Below are positions 1 through 8,310 of a DNA stretch of 64,000 bases, one piece after another. A program made the translations under genes and the position numbers. The notes beneath the pieces were generated by a model. That model made no database searches, had not been told where the DNA came from, and saw only the letters and a program-made list of their open reading frames with translations. The number at the start of each line of letters is the position of its first letter. Position 1 is the stretch's first letter. The stretch comes from CAKZLS01 sp963701445 (lineage in GTDB: Bacteria > Pseudomonadota > Alphaproteobacteria > Rhodospirillales > Defluviicoccaceae), in assembly GCA_963701445.1 (NCBI GenBank), contig CAVPAM010000024.1, positions 3,577 to 67,576 of the forward strand, given 5' to 3'.

Positions 1-1641
1 AGAAGAAACTGCAACAGCACAACTGGTAGAAACTGACGAAATGGATGAAAATCAACAGGTTTGTGATAGCGTTTCCATGAAACCGGAAATTGGGTTTCAG
101 ATCACAGAAGCAGGTGTCAAAGCTGAACTAATGTGGCGTGCAGAATTCGTTCCCTGGTGGGTACGCTCCAGTCCTGATGGGCGTGTCCTTGCTGTATCTG
201 ATGCAGGAGATACTATTTACGAACTTAATGCAGATGGATCTTTGGGTATTGCTTTCCAATGCCCTGGTGAAGATCGAGACATTTGCTGCCGCTTCAGATG
301 GGGCATTGTGGTTTGCCTCTCGTGATGGCGGACGCTTGTATCGTGTGGATCCTTCCGGAGAAGTACGCAAATTGGCGGAGAACGGTAATCGTAACCTTGA
401 AGCAGGACCAAATGGTGAAGTATACGCTATGGAAGAAGGATTGGTCAATAGATCTCGATGGAAGCCATACCAGTATCAATGATCAAGTATCGGGGAGAAA
501 ATTCGCTGTTGGCCCAAATGGTGAAATCGCTGTCATGATGAATGCAAGTGTTGTTCTAGTTACTGATTAGGTGAACTCAAAGAGCTTGCTTCTGGGTATG
601 GAACGGAACAGTGGCTTGCTTTTTGATTCAGATGGATTGCTATCTCATCGGGCTTGGTTAGGTATAGATATCATAGACCTTGCTTCAGGATCGGTCACAC
701 CCATTCCATGGTTGGAAGGAAAAAACATTGGCAAATCAGGTGCATTTGCACCTGATGGGCGACTGCTTCTTTATCATCCTAACACTAATGTTTTTGCGGC
801 TGACCTTGAAAATGAAACAATTGATATTTTTCATCAGGTTATAAGCAATAGTTGGGCGATGGCATCTGCGCCAACGGGAGATATTTATGTTGCCTTTGGG
901 AATCGACAGGTAATGGAAAGACGAGAAATCTATCGCGTTGTGGATATGCAAACCTTAGAGCTAGTTCTCACTGTACCCTATGGTGAGGAGCGTGCCATGG
1001 CTTTTGACCAACAGGGTTTTGGTTATCTTGCCCTTGGAGATCAAACTGCAGGTGATGGGTCATTCGTTTTGACATTACTACTGAAAATTTTGACGTATAT
1101 CACGGCAACGTGCCATCCTTCTGCCTTGGCGATGCATCCATTAACCGGACAAATCTGGTGGGAGGACTGCGGATATTTTCAAGCTTTCGACGAGAAGGGC
1201 AATTTGGTGCAGGTGACTCGTTGTCCCGGATGCGAGGATTACCGGACTTGCGATCACACCCGATGGTGCGTTTTATACAATTGGCTTTTTTAATGCACCT
1301 GACCAGAATTCACCGATGAAGCGTTATCTTTACCGCAACGATCACACAAACCAGTGGGAGCAAATTGCCAATCTTTCTCAATCAGATCCAGGAATAACAA
1401 TGGCAACATTAACTGGGTGCCCAGATGGGATTATCTACACTGTTGAAAGTCTTGACAAGGACCATCTTCCCAATTAATCGTTCCGTCCTACAATGCTGTG
1501 CGTCGATTGGAAACAAATGGATCCCTAACGCTTCTTGGTTTTGATTTCTCTTTTGACGGCGAAGCCGCTTACTGTGATCCTGCCAATGGTCGAATACTTT
1601 TTACAAGTGGTGCTGGTATCTTTTCCCTTACACCACCTTAA
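1..1641 (+). pseudogene. beta-propeller protein gene broken by multiple frameshifts, 5' partial
   Basis: One protein can be followed through the stretch only by changing frame at least eight times. The segments are: open from base 2 (SPDGRVLAVSDAG), then from about 270 (ASDGALWFASRDGG), about 440 (VGPNGEIAVMMN), 571-620 (GELKELASGYGTEQ), 625-1070 (APDGRLLLYHP, APTGDIYVAFG), about 1075-1110 (ITTENFDVYHGN), 1115-1225 (MHPLTGQIWWED), 1230-1470 (ITPDGAFYTIGF) and 1480-1641 (CDPANGRILFTSGAGI, then a TAA stop). The repeated PDG/PNG/PTG turns are typical of WD40-like or SMP-30/NHL propeller blades. Every segment keeps clean coding sense, so the damage is indels only, several beside short homopolymers. 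It may be a decayed gene or raw sequencing error near a contig end. The exact function is unknown. The gene starts before the window. Confidence 0.7.
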
Positions 1642-1768
1642 TTAGTACTGAGTGTTTGAGTAACGATTATTCGGTGTAACCTCACTTAAAGCCAAATCAA
1701 GCATGGGTTTCTGAAGACGAAAACAATCTTTACTTACACAGAATTGCGAACTTGCAACCATAAGATTT

Positions 1769-1856
1769 AGTCGGGGTGAAAGGATTTTTTTATCCCGGAG
1801 GTACAGACCCGGACCTGTCCCGTGACCATAGGGGGCGGGAAGCCGTCGACCTCTTA
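1769..1856 (-). repeat. split partial copy of the tRNA-Pro 3' half
   Basis: Positions 1771-1787 match 16 of 17 bases of the 3' end of the tRNA-Pro gene at 1909-1925. Positions 1846-1855 match ten of ten bases of its anticodon-arm/variable region at 1932-1941. In the tRNA these two words are 6 bases apart; here they are separated by 58, so about 52 extra bases sit between them. It looks like a duplicated and interrupted tRNA end, as left by an integration event, but it is too short to prove one. It cannot fold as a functional tRNA. Confidence 0.4.
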
Positions 1857-1861
1857 AAACC

Positions 1862-1881
1862 AAAAACCACCACAAGGTGGT
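1862..1881 (-). terminator. Rho-independent terminator of tRNA-Pro
   Basis: On the minus strand ACCACC pairs with GGTGGT around a 4-base loop and is followed by TTTTT and then more T-rich sequence. It lies about 27 bases after the 3' end of the minus-strand tRNA-Pro gene, where its terminator would be expected. Confidence 0.7.
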
Positions 1882-1908
1882 CTTTGTTGGGGTGACCTAT
1901 TAAAAAGG

Positions 1909-1983
1909 TCGGGGCGAAAGGATTTGAACCTTCGACCTCTTGCACCCCATGCAAGCGCGCTAGCCGGACTGCGCTACGCCCCG
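1909..1983 (-). tRNA. tRNA-Pro (anticodon GGG)
   Basis: The minus strand folds as a full cloverleaf. The acceptor stem is CGGGGCG with CGCCCCG plus discriminator A. The anticodon stem is CTTGC/GCAAG around the loop ATGGGGT, giving anticodon GGG at 1946-1948. The T arm is present (GGTTCAAATCC). The 3' sequence continues CCT, so CCA is not fully encoded. It decodes CCC/CCU proline codons. It sits between the broken propeller gene and the methyltransferase, on the strand of the latter. Confidence 0.93.
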
Positions 1984-2035
1984 AACTCAGTCCGTTATTA
2001 TAGCGTTACTTCCAAAATTATGCAAGGCGATCCTC

Positions 2036-2782
2036 TCATTGCACGGTCCCATAGCCATAGAATGTCGGGACAAACAAAGTACTCTCACCAGCCAGCCAGG
2101 TCTCCAAAGCCTTTTCTCGCATGGATAGAATCTCATCCTCCGCCACTAATCCACCCAGGTCGTGTGCGATCAGCGCCCATTCTCTGTCAAAATCCTCCTG
2201 GGATTGTTTCATGCGTTCGCCACCCATCACACCGGTATGAACATACTTCAATCCACACCTTGCAAATAAAGCTGGTAATTGCCTCCCGATCATAAGATTG
2301 ACCCCTTGAAACTCCAGGGAATTATTTTGTAATCTACCCAACTTCCGGAATACTTCAGGATGATCAATGCGAGACAAATAATCCGGTTCAGCAAAGCACA
2401 TCACCATACCCCCTTTTCTTGTGACTCTGGCCATTTCTTTCAAGATGGCTATTGGCTCTTTACACCATAAAAGCAGGTAGTGACAGAAGACCAGGTCAAA
2501 TAAACCTGATCGAATTGGCAGGTGATAACCATCACCGCAAAGTAAACCTGGTTTCTGAGAAAGTTCCTTGGCAAAAACAAGGCTGGGTAAATCAATATCA
2601 AGACCAATAAGTGTGCGATCTGCTGTCTCAAAATCTGGGAATAAAGCGCCAGTTCCACAGCCAACATCAAGAATATTCGAAAAATTTCCCAGGTTGGCAA
2701 TATTAAGCAAATACCGGCGTAGCTCAGCTGTCCAGCTTCCCTGTTGTTTAAATCTTCGATGCCAATCTGTTAGATGTTTCAT
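2036..2782 (-). CDS. class I SAM-dependent methyltransferase
   Basis: A 248-residue protein with the Rossmann-type methyltransferase core. Motif I is ILDVGCGTGALFP at about residues 37-49, followed by an acidic strand end in GLDIDLPS. Motif IV is SGLFDLVFCHYLLLW, and the post-core region MARVTRKGGMVMCFAEPD is the usual UbiE/type-11 signature. It transfers a methyl group from S-adenosylmethionine to an unknown small molecule or lipid. The ATG start gives the expected family length. It is followed on the same strand by tRNA-Pro and preceded, six bases away, by the radical-SAM-like fragment, so the two proteins may have formed an operon. Base composition is like the first 3 kb and unlike the downstream genes. 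Confidence 0.85.
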   Translation of the reverse strand: MKHLTDWHRRFKQQGSWTAELRRYLLNIANLGNFSNILDVGCGTGALFPDFETADRTLIGLDIDLPSLVFAKELSQKPGLLCGDGYHLPIRSGLFDLVFCHYLLLWCKEPIAILKEMARVTRKGGMVMCFAEPDYLSRIDHPEVFRKLGRLQNNSLEFQGVNLMIGRQLPALFARCGLKYVHTGVMGGERMKQSQEDFDREWALIAHDLGGLVAEDEILSMREKALETWLAGESTLFVPTFYGYGTVQ

Positions 2783-2788
2783 TGACTA

Positions 2789-3151
2789 TTAAATTTCAGG
2801 TTTGTTCTGCCAGATTTGATCCCAGGCTTGTGTCACTAAATTACCCATTACGTGGTTGAAGCCTTGAGCAGGTAGCACATCTCCATCCGGTTCAACATAA
2901 AGGTTGGCAAATGTAGTTCCCTTTTCATCCAATTCCATTGCGACCGGGTTCCAGCCTGAATAAGGCACGGGCATATCCCATACAAGTTCGATTTGCTTGA
3001 TTGCAACCAGGTCACGCAACTTCTGCAGAGCGTCTGATAGGGATAGGTCAGAGGCACTCAATGAAATCGCATTCACTTTCAGTTCTGCCAGTTTTTCAAT
3101 CACTGGTTTTAGATCTGTCTTAGGAGTGAGAGTTAGGTGCACAGTCAGCAA
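2789..3151 (-). CDS. radical SAM/SPASM-like protein, C-terminal fragment cut at the sequence junction
   Basis: About 120 residues with the look of a radical SAM protein C-terminus. The repeat-like TIM-barrel strand NAISLSASD is followed by the late-domain motif LYVEPDGDVLPAQG and a tail (MGNLVTQAWDQIW) common in SPASM-type Fe-S oxidoreductases, where that motif usually reads LPCQG. The first plausible start is a TTG without a good ribosome site. The frame stays open upstream to about 3,232, but the residues beyond 3,160 make no sense. The N-terminal CxxxCxxC half is missing, so this is a 5'-truncated gene ending where composition changes. The fragment itself is certain to be coding; the family name is an inference. 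Confidence 0.6.
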   Translation of the reverse strand: MLTVHLTLTPKTDLKPVIEKLAELKVNAISLSASDLSLSDALQKLRDLVAIKQIELVWDMPVPYSGWNPVAMELDEKGTTFANLYVEPDGDVLPAQGFNHVMGNLVTQAWDQIWQNKPEI

Positions 3152-3210
3152 TACGTGGTTTTGTGAGCCTGACGGTTGGTCTTGCTGGATAAGCGGTGGG
3201 CATCGGGGAC
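3145..3210. other. junction between AT-richer and GC-rich sequence of different origin
   Basis: Coding sense in the minus-strand radical-SAM-like frame stops near 3,150-3,160. From about 3,200 the sequence has the GC-rich, CG-dinucleotide-rich texture that continues to the end of the window. No inverted or direct repeat, integrase or tRNA lies exactly at the border. An assembly chimera is the simplest reading. Confidence 0.7.
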
Positions 3211-3326
3211 CGCGCGTCCCCGCGACCCATCAGGGAGCCGTCGGTCCAACGGATTACCGGCGTTTTCGGGTCTCGCCACGCGGTCCACAATCGGCATCGG
3301 CGGGTTGCTTCATCGACGTTTCCGGG

Positions 3327-3455
3327 TTGCCGCGTCGCTCCGCTCCTCGCAAAGACGCGGTGGCGAGGTTCGGCCGCCTGATACCCTGCTGTCGCGTGCC
3401 ACCTTCGCAAACGCGCCCCCATTGCCGTCTTCGCGAGCGAAGCGCGGCGATCCAG
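3327..3455. repeat. REP-like inverted pair in a gene-free stretch
   Basis: The stretch 3,211-3,557 holds no gene. Within it the left arm 3327-3357 (core CGCTCCGCTCCTCGCAAAGA) and the right arm 3426-3455 (core TCTTCGCGAGCGAAGCG) are imperfect inverted copies. Both resemble the widespread dispersed bacterial repeat whose core is GCGAGCGAAGCGAAGCAATC. Such units form long cruciform RNA or DNA and are scattered between genes. A second copy was not seen in this window. Confidence 0.5.
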
Positions 3456-3557
3456 AACCGCCGATTGCGGCGTGACCGACGGTCTCGGACGGCGGTTCCG
3501 GTCGACTTGTCGGTGGGGCGGTCCTATATCAGAGGTCCGTGAGACGTTCCGTGACGG

Positions 3558-5009
3558 ATGGAAAAGGGCGAGTTCGTGAGTGAAATCCTGGAAACCGATG
3601 AGTTGTTCTTTGCGCGTTCGGAGTGTTCCCGGGCGGATGCCGAGGACGTCGTGGAGAGCGCGCTTGCCGGGGCGGACGATGGCGAGCTGTTCTTCGAGCA
3701 TGTCCAGTCGGAAAGCCTGGCGTTCGATGACGGAAACCTGAAAAGCGCCAGCCGCAACACGTCCCAGGGGTTTGGCCTTCGCGCCGTGTTCGGGGAAGCC
3801 GTGGGCCTCGCTCACGCCTCCGAACTGAGCCCCGAGGCGTTGCGCCGGGCGGCCGATTCCGTGAGCACGGTGCGGGCGGGGTATTCCGGGACCGTGGACG
3901 CGGCTCCGGCGAACACCAACCGCGCCATGTACGGCAGCGACAATCCGATCGCCGGGACGCCGTTCGACCGGAAGGTCGATCTGCTCGCGGAAATCGATGC
4001 CTACGCGCGTCAGAAGGACCCCCGGGTCAAGCAGGTCATGGTTTCCCTCGCCGGCCAGTGGCAGGCCGTGAGCATCCTCAAGCAGAACGGCGCCGCGTTC
4101 GCTGACATCCGGCCGCTGGTGCGGCTGAACGTCGCGGTGGTGGTGGAACAGGACGGCCGGATGGAGACGGGCAGCTTCGGCTCGGGAGGCCGGGTCGCCT
4201 TCGACCGGTACCTGGCCGCCAACTCGTGGCACGCCGCCGTCGACGAGGCCCTCCGCCAGGCCATCGTCAACCTGGACTCGGTGCCCGCTCCGGCCGGCGA
4301 GATGGTCGTGGTGCTGGGACCCGGATGGCCGGGAATCCTGCTCCACGAGGCCATCGGCCATGGCCTGGAAGGCGATTTCAATCGCAAGCGCACGTCGGCC
4401 TTCGCGGGCCTGATGGGCGAACGCATCGCGTCTCCGGGCGTGACCGTGGTGGACGACGGGACGCTGACGGACCGGCGGGGCTCGCTGACCGTCGACGACG
4501 AGGGCACGCCGTCGCAGCGGACCGTGTTGATCGAGGACGGTTTCCTGCGCGGCTTCATTCAAGACCGGATGAACGCCCGGCTGATGGGCACCGCATCGAC
4601 CGGCAACGGGCGGCGGGAGAGCTTTGCCCACTGTCCCCTGCCCCGGATGACCAACACGTTCATGGTCGCCGGCGATCGCGACCCCGGGGAGATCCTGGCT
4701 TCGGTCAAGAACGGATTGTACGCGGTCGCCTTCGGCGGCGGTCAGGTGGATATCACGTCCGGGAAGTTCGTCTTTTCCTGCACCGAGGCCTACAAGATCG
4801 AGGACGGAAAGATCGGAGCCCCGGTCAAGGGCGCGACGCTGATCGGCAATGGCCCGGATGTGCTGAAACAGGTGTCCATGGTCGGCGACGACCTGCAACT
4901 CGATCACGGCATCGGCACCTGCGGCAAGGACGGCCAGAGCGTGCCCGTCGGTGTCGGGCAGCCGACCTTGAAGATCGATCACCTGACGGTGGGCGGGACC
5001 GCCCTGTGA
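3558..5009 (+). CDS. tldD: metalloprotease TldD
   Basis: A 483-residue TldD/PmbA (peptidase U62) protein. With its partner TldE/PmbA it forms a cytoplasmic heterodimeric zinc protease that trims unfolded or ribosomally made modified peptides and toxin-antitoxin proteins. The zinc motif HEAIGH begins at His263 within a typical GPGWPGILLHEAIGHGLEGD context, which marks the catalytic TldD subunit rather than the inactive TldE. Length is normal for the family. The ATG at 3558 is used; a GTG at 3576 is an alternative. No pmbA/tldE gene lies in the window. It converges on gshA with a 21-base gap. Confidence 0.95.
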   Translation: MEKGEFVSEILETDELFFARSECSRADAEDVVESALAGADDGELFFEHVQSESLAFDDGNLKSASRNTSQGFGLRAVFGEAVGLAHASELSPEALRRAADSVSTVRAGYSGTVDAAPANTNRAMYGSDNPIAGTPFDRKVDLLAEIDAYARQKDPRVKQVMVSLAGQWQAVSILKQNGAAFADIRPLVRLNVAVVVEQDGRMETGSFGSGGRVAFDRYLAANSWHAAVDEALRQAIVNLDSVPAPAGEMVVVLGPGWPGILLHEAIGHGLEGDFNRKRTSAFAGLMGERIASPGVTVVDDGTLTDRRGSLTVDDEGTPSQRTVLIEDGFLRGFIQDRMNARLMGTASTGNGRRESFAHCPLPRMTNTFMVAGDRDPGEILASVKNGLYAVAFGGGQVDITSGKFVFSCTEAYKIEDGKIGAPVKGATLIGNGPDVLKQVSMVGDDLQLDHGIGTCGKDGQSVPVGVGQPTLKIDHLTVGGTAL

Positions 5010-5030
5010 CCGCCTTGTAACCGGCAACGG

Positions 5031-6399
5031 TCAGTAGGCGTACTCCCTGAACAGGCGATCGATATCGCCGTTCCAGCGCTTCGAGTACGCGGCCAGCAGT
5101 TCCTCGGCGGCCGTGAAATTCGACTCGGCGATCCGGAACAGCGGGTTGATGAACTTCGTCTCGTCGAGACCGACCCCGTCTTCCCTGGCGCGGCGGCGGA
5201 GACCTTCTTGCGAGATCGCCAAGGCGCCCAGGGCGAGATCCCGAACGGTTCCGCGCCTGAAAGACGCCTTCAGGCCCAGCCGCGGCACATGGTCGCGCAA
5301 GCCTTGCCGCTCCTCGGACGTCCAGTCCTTCACCAGGTCCCACGCGGCATCGCGGGCGATTGGATCGTAAAGCAGTCCAACCCAGAAGGCGGGGAGCGCG
5401 CAGAGCCGGTTCCACGGCCCTCCGTCGGCGCCGCGCATCTCGAGGAACCGCTTGAGGCGGACCTCCGGAAACACGGTGGTCAGGTGATCCACCCAATCGT
5501 CCATGAGCGGGTATTCTCCGGGAAGCCCGGGGAGGCGGCCATTCATGAAATCCCGGAACGACTGCCCGGCGACGTCGATGTACCGGCCCTCGCGGTACAC
5601 GAAATACATGGGAACATCGAGCATGTAGTCCACGTACCGCTCGAACCCGAAGCCCTGTTCGAAAACGAAATCGATCATCCCACAGCGGTCGGGATCGGTG
5701 TCGCTCCACACGTGGCTCCGATAGCTCAGGTATCCGGACGGCTTTCCGTGCCTTGAAGGGCGAATTCGCGAACAGCGCGGTGGCGACCGGCTGGAGGGCG
5801 AGCCCGATCCGGAACATCCGCGCCATCGTCTGTTCGCTGTCGAAGTCGAGATTCACCTGCACGGTGCAGGTGGCCAGCATCATGTCCAGTCCCATGGTGC
5901 CTTTCTTCGGCATGTAATCCCGCATGATCTTGTATCGGCCCTTGGGCATCCATGGAATGTCCGCAAGTGGCCACTTGGGCTGATAGCCGACCCCCACGAA
6001 GCCGATGCCAAGATCGGCGGCGATCGCCTTGACCTGCTGGAGGTGCCGATCGATTTCACCGCACGTCTGATGGATGTCCAGGAGCGGGGCCCCGGACAGC
6101 TCGACCTGGCCGCCGGGCTCCAGGGTTATGGAGCACCCCTTGCCGTCGACCAGCGCGATGGGCCGTCCGTCCTCGAGAACCAACTCCCAGCCAAACCGGG
6201 GAAGCGCTTCCAGGATACCGCGAATACTCTGCCGGCCCTCGTACGGGAGGGGACGGTTGTCCTCCAGCCGGTACGCGAATTTTTCGTGCTCGGTGCCGAT
6301 GCGCCACTGTTCCACGGGTTTGCACCCGGCCTCGAGATAGGCCGCCAGCGAGCGTTTATCGGTAACGCGTTCCGGTGCGTGAGCTTGTGTGTCCGTCAC
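5031..6399 (-). CDS. gshA: glutamate-cysteine ligase with a one-base frameshift
   Basis: This is the proteobacterial/plant-type glutamate-cysteine ligase, which makes gamma-glutamylcysteine, the first step of glutathione synthesis. The N-terminal part (WRIGTEHEKFAYR, ITLEPGGQVELSG, GVGYQPKWP) runs from a GTG at 6399. The C-terminal part (GYLSYRSHVWSDTDPDR, LLYDPIARDAAWDLV) is in another frame ending at 5031. Removing one base near 5745-5752 rejoins them into about 455 residues, the normal length, with the expected order ANSPF, GKPSGYLSYRSH. The gene starts 11 bases after rsmE on the same strand, so they are likely cotranscribed. It is either a sequencing error or a recent inactivation; the intact remainder favours error. 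Confidence 0.9.
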
Positions 6400-6410
6400 T
6401 GTAAATGGCC

Positions 6411-7196
6411 TTAACTGGAGTTCCGGGGAGCGCGTCGCGCGCGCCAATCACCCGCGATGGCTTGCCAACACGCCAATACCGCCAAAACGGCGGTCTCGCA
6501 ACGCAGCACGCGCGGCCCCATCTCGATTACCGAAGCAAAGGGGAGTTCGGAGGCGAGGTCAAGTTCGGACGGACTGAAACCGCCTTCCGGACCAATCAAA
6601 AAACCGGGCGGCGGCGGTTGCCGTCCTCCTGGCGCGGGTTCGATGGCCGTGAAACGCTCGAAAACCGGTTGGCCGCGATCCCGTCCATGCAATATGAAAA
6701 GCGGTCTGTCGGACGGCCAACGGGAGACGAGGTGCTCGAACGTCACCGGTTCCATCACCTCCGGAACGGTCAGGCGTTCCGATTGCTCGGCCGCCTCGAT
6801 GGCGTTGGCCCGCAAGCGGTCCACGTTGACCCGGCTTACGGCGGTCCTGGACGTAAAGGTCGGACACAACCGCGCCGCCCCGAGTTCGGTCGCCTTCTCC
6901 GCGATGAAATCGACGGCGCTTTTCTTGACGGGCGCGAATGCCAGCCAAGGTCCGTCTTCCGGCCGCTGTTCGCGTGTCTGGTGGTCGACCGAAACCGAGC
7001 AGTGGTTCTTGGCGATCCTGGCGACGCTCGAGACCCACTCGCCATCGCGGCCATTGAACAGCAGCAGGGTATCGCCGGCGTGAATCCGCATGACGTTGGC
7101 GAGATAGTGAGTCTGGGCCTCGCCGAGGGTAAGATCGGTGCCGGGCCCGAGGGGGCTCTCGACGAACAATCGGATTTTGGGTTTTGACTTCAGCAT
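6411..7196 (-). CDS. rsmE: 16S rRNA (uracil-1498-N3)-methyltransferase RsmE
   Basis: A 261-residue SPOUT-class methyltransferase that modifies U1498 of 16S rRNA in the 30S subunit. The N-terminal PUA-like part carries LFVESPLGPG and LTLGEAQTHYLANVMR. The C-terminal trefoil-knot domain has FLIGPEGGFSPSELDLA and MGPRVLRCETA, the SAM-binding knot motifs. Length is typical. It is divergent from ubiA, with about 85 bases between starts, and lies directly ahead of gshA, a neighbour pair common in alphaproteobacteria. Confidence 0.95.
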   Translation of the reverse strand: MLKSKPKIRLFVESPLGPGTDLTLGEAQTHYLANVMRIHAGDTLLLFNGRDGEWVSSVARIAKNHCSVSVDHQTREQRPEDGPWLAFAPVKKSAVDFIAEKATELGAARLCPTFTSRTAVSRVNVDRLRANAIEAAEQSERLTVPEVMEPVTFEHLVSRWPSDRPLFILHGRDRGQPVFERFTAIEPAPGGRQPPPPGFLIGPEGGFSPSELDLASELPFASVIEMGPRVLRCETAVLAVLACWQAIAGDWRARRAPRNSS

Positions 7197-7281
7197 GTGG
7201 TGTGTCTTCCGCTACCTTGGACGGAGGAACGACTCCGCTTATGTGGCTCCTGGGACCAACAGGAACGAACCGTTTTTTTCG

Positions 7282-8196
7282 ATGGCCGATCGCATGAAAT
7301 CCAGCGCCAGCGATATTCCGGAAAGAACCTGGTTCGACCGCTTCACGCCCGACGCCGCGAAACCGTACCTGCGGCTGGCAAGGATCGATCGGCCCATTGG
7401 AACATGGCTGCTGTTGCTGCCGTGCTGGTGGAGCATCGCGCTTGCGTCCCCGTCGTGGCCCGATCCTTGGTTGTTCGTCCTGTTCGCGGTGGGCGCCATG
7501 GTAATGAGAGGCGCCGGATGCACCCTGAACGATATCGCCGACCGCGACTACGACAAAAACGTACAGCGGACAGCCGGTCGCCCCATCCCGAGCGGCCAGG
7601 TCACGGTCAAACAGGCCATCGCTTTCCTGATCCTGCAATGTCTGGTCGGCCTCGCGGTTCTCCTGCAATTGAATGCGTTCTCCATCCTGCTCGGCGCCGC
7701 GTCCCTGCTTATCGTGGCGGTCTATCCCTTCATGAAACGCATAACCTACTGGCCGCAATTCGTGCTCGGCCTCGCTTTCAACTGGGGAGCGCTGCTGGGA
7801 TGGGCGGCCGTGCGGGGCGACCTTGCCCCGCCGGCTCTGCTGCTGTACGCGGCGGGCATCCTGTGGACTCTCGGATACGACACGATCTACGCGCATCAGG
7901 ACAAACAGGACGATCTCCTGATCGGCGTCAAATCGACGGCTCTGCGCTTGGGAGACGCCACCCGGCCATGGCTCGCGGTTTTCTATTCCCTGTCCGTGAT
8001 CCTGCTGGCCGCGAGTGGCTACGGCGCGGGGCTGGGCTGGCCGTTTTTTGCGCTCCTCGCGGTTTCCGCGGCCCACCTCGCGTGGCAGGTCGCGAAGGTG
8101 GACATCGAGAACCCAGCCGATTGCCTGACAAAGTTCAAATCCAACCGCGTGTTCGGCTTCGTGGTGCTGGCGGCGATCGTGGCCGGACAAGTTTGA
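7282..8196 (+). CDS. ubiA: 4-hydroxybenzoate octaprenyltransferase
   Basis: A membrane prenyltransferase that attaches the polyprenyl tail to 4-hydroxybenzoate in ubiquinone synthesis. The first Asp-rich motif is NDIADRDYDKNVQRTAGRPI, and the second conserved site is LGYDTIYAHQDKQDD. Several hydrophobic helices follow (GTWLLLLPCWWSIALA, FVLGLAFNWGALLGW). The ATG at 7282 gives about 304 residues, the family's usual size; an ATG at 7294 is also possible. The ubiquinone made would serve the succinate dehydrogenase and quinol oxidase encoded later in the window. Confidence 0.95.
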   Translation: MADRMKSSASDIPERTWFDRFTPDAAKPYLRLARIDRPIGTWLLLLPCWWSIALASPSWPDPWLFVLFAVGAMVMRGAGCTLNDIADRDYDKNVQRTAGRPIPSGQVTVKQAIAFLILQCLVGLAVLLQLNAFSILLGAASLLIVAVYPFMKRITYWPQFVLGLAFNWGALLGWAAVRGDLAPPALLLYAAGILWTLGYDTIYAHQDKQDDLLIGVKSTALRLGDATRPWLAVFYSLSVILLAASGYGAGLGWPFFALLAVSAAHLAWQVAKVDIENPADCLTKFKSNRVFGFVVLAAIVAGQV

Positions 8197-8310
8197 CGCT
8201 CGCGTTCCGGGTGTTGATCGGAGCGCCGGCGCGATAAGGAGGTTCTTAAATATTCCTCTCTAAAGTCACCAATCGCGGAATTGCACCCCTTCACCAGAGT
8301 GACGCGAGAG

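Noticed and set aside
1642..1875. Minus-strand frame of 77 codons beside tRNA-Pro
   Set aside because: It overlaps the tRNA-Pro-like repeat and the terminator and has no coding character.
3120..5027. Long minus-strand open frame of about 635 codons
   Set aside because: It is antisense to tldD, rich in Arg/His/Gly and without family motifs; GC-rich coding DNA commonly leaves such open shadow frames.
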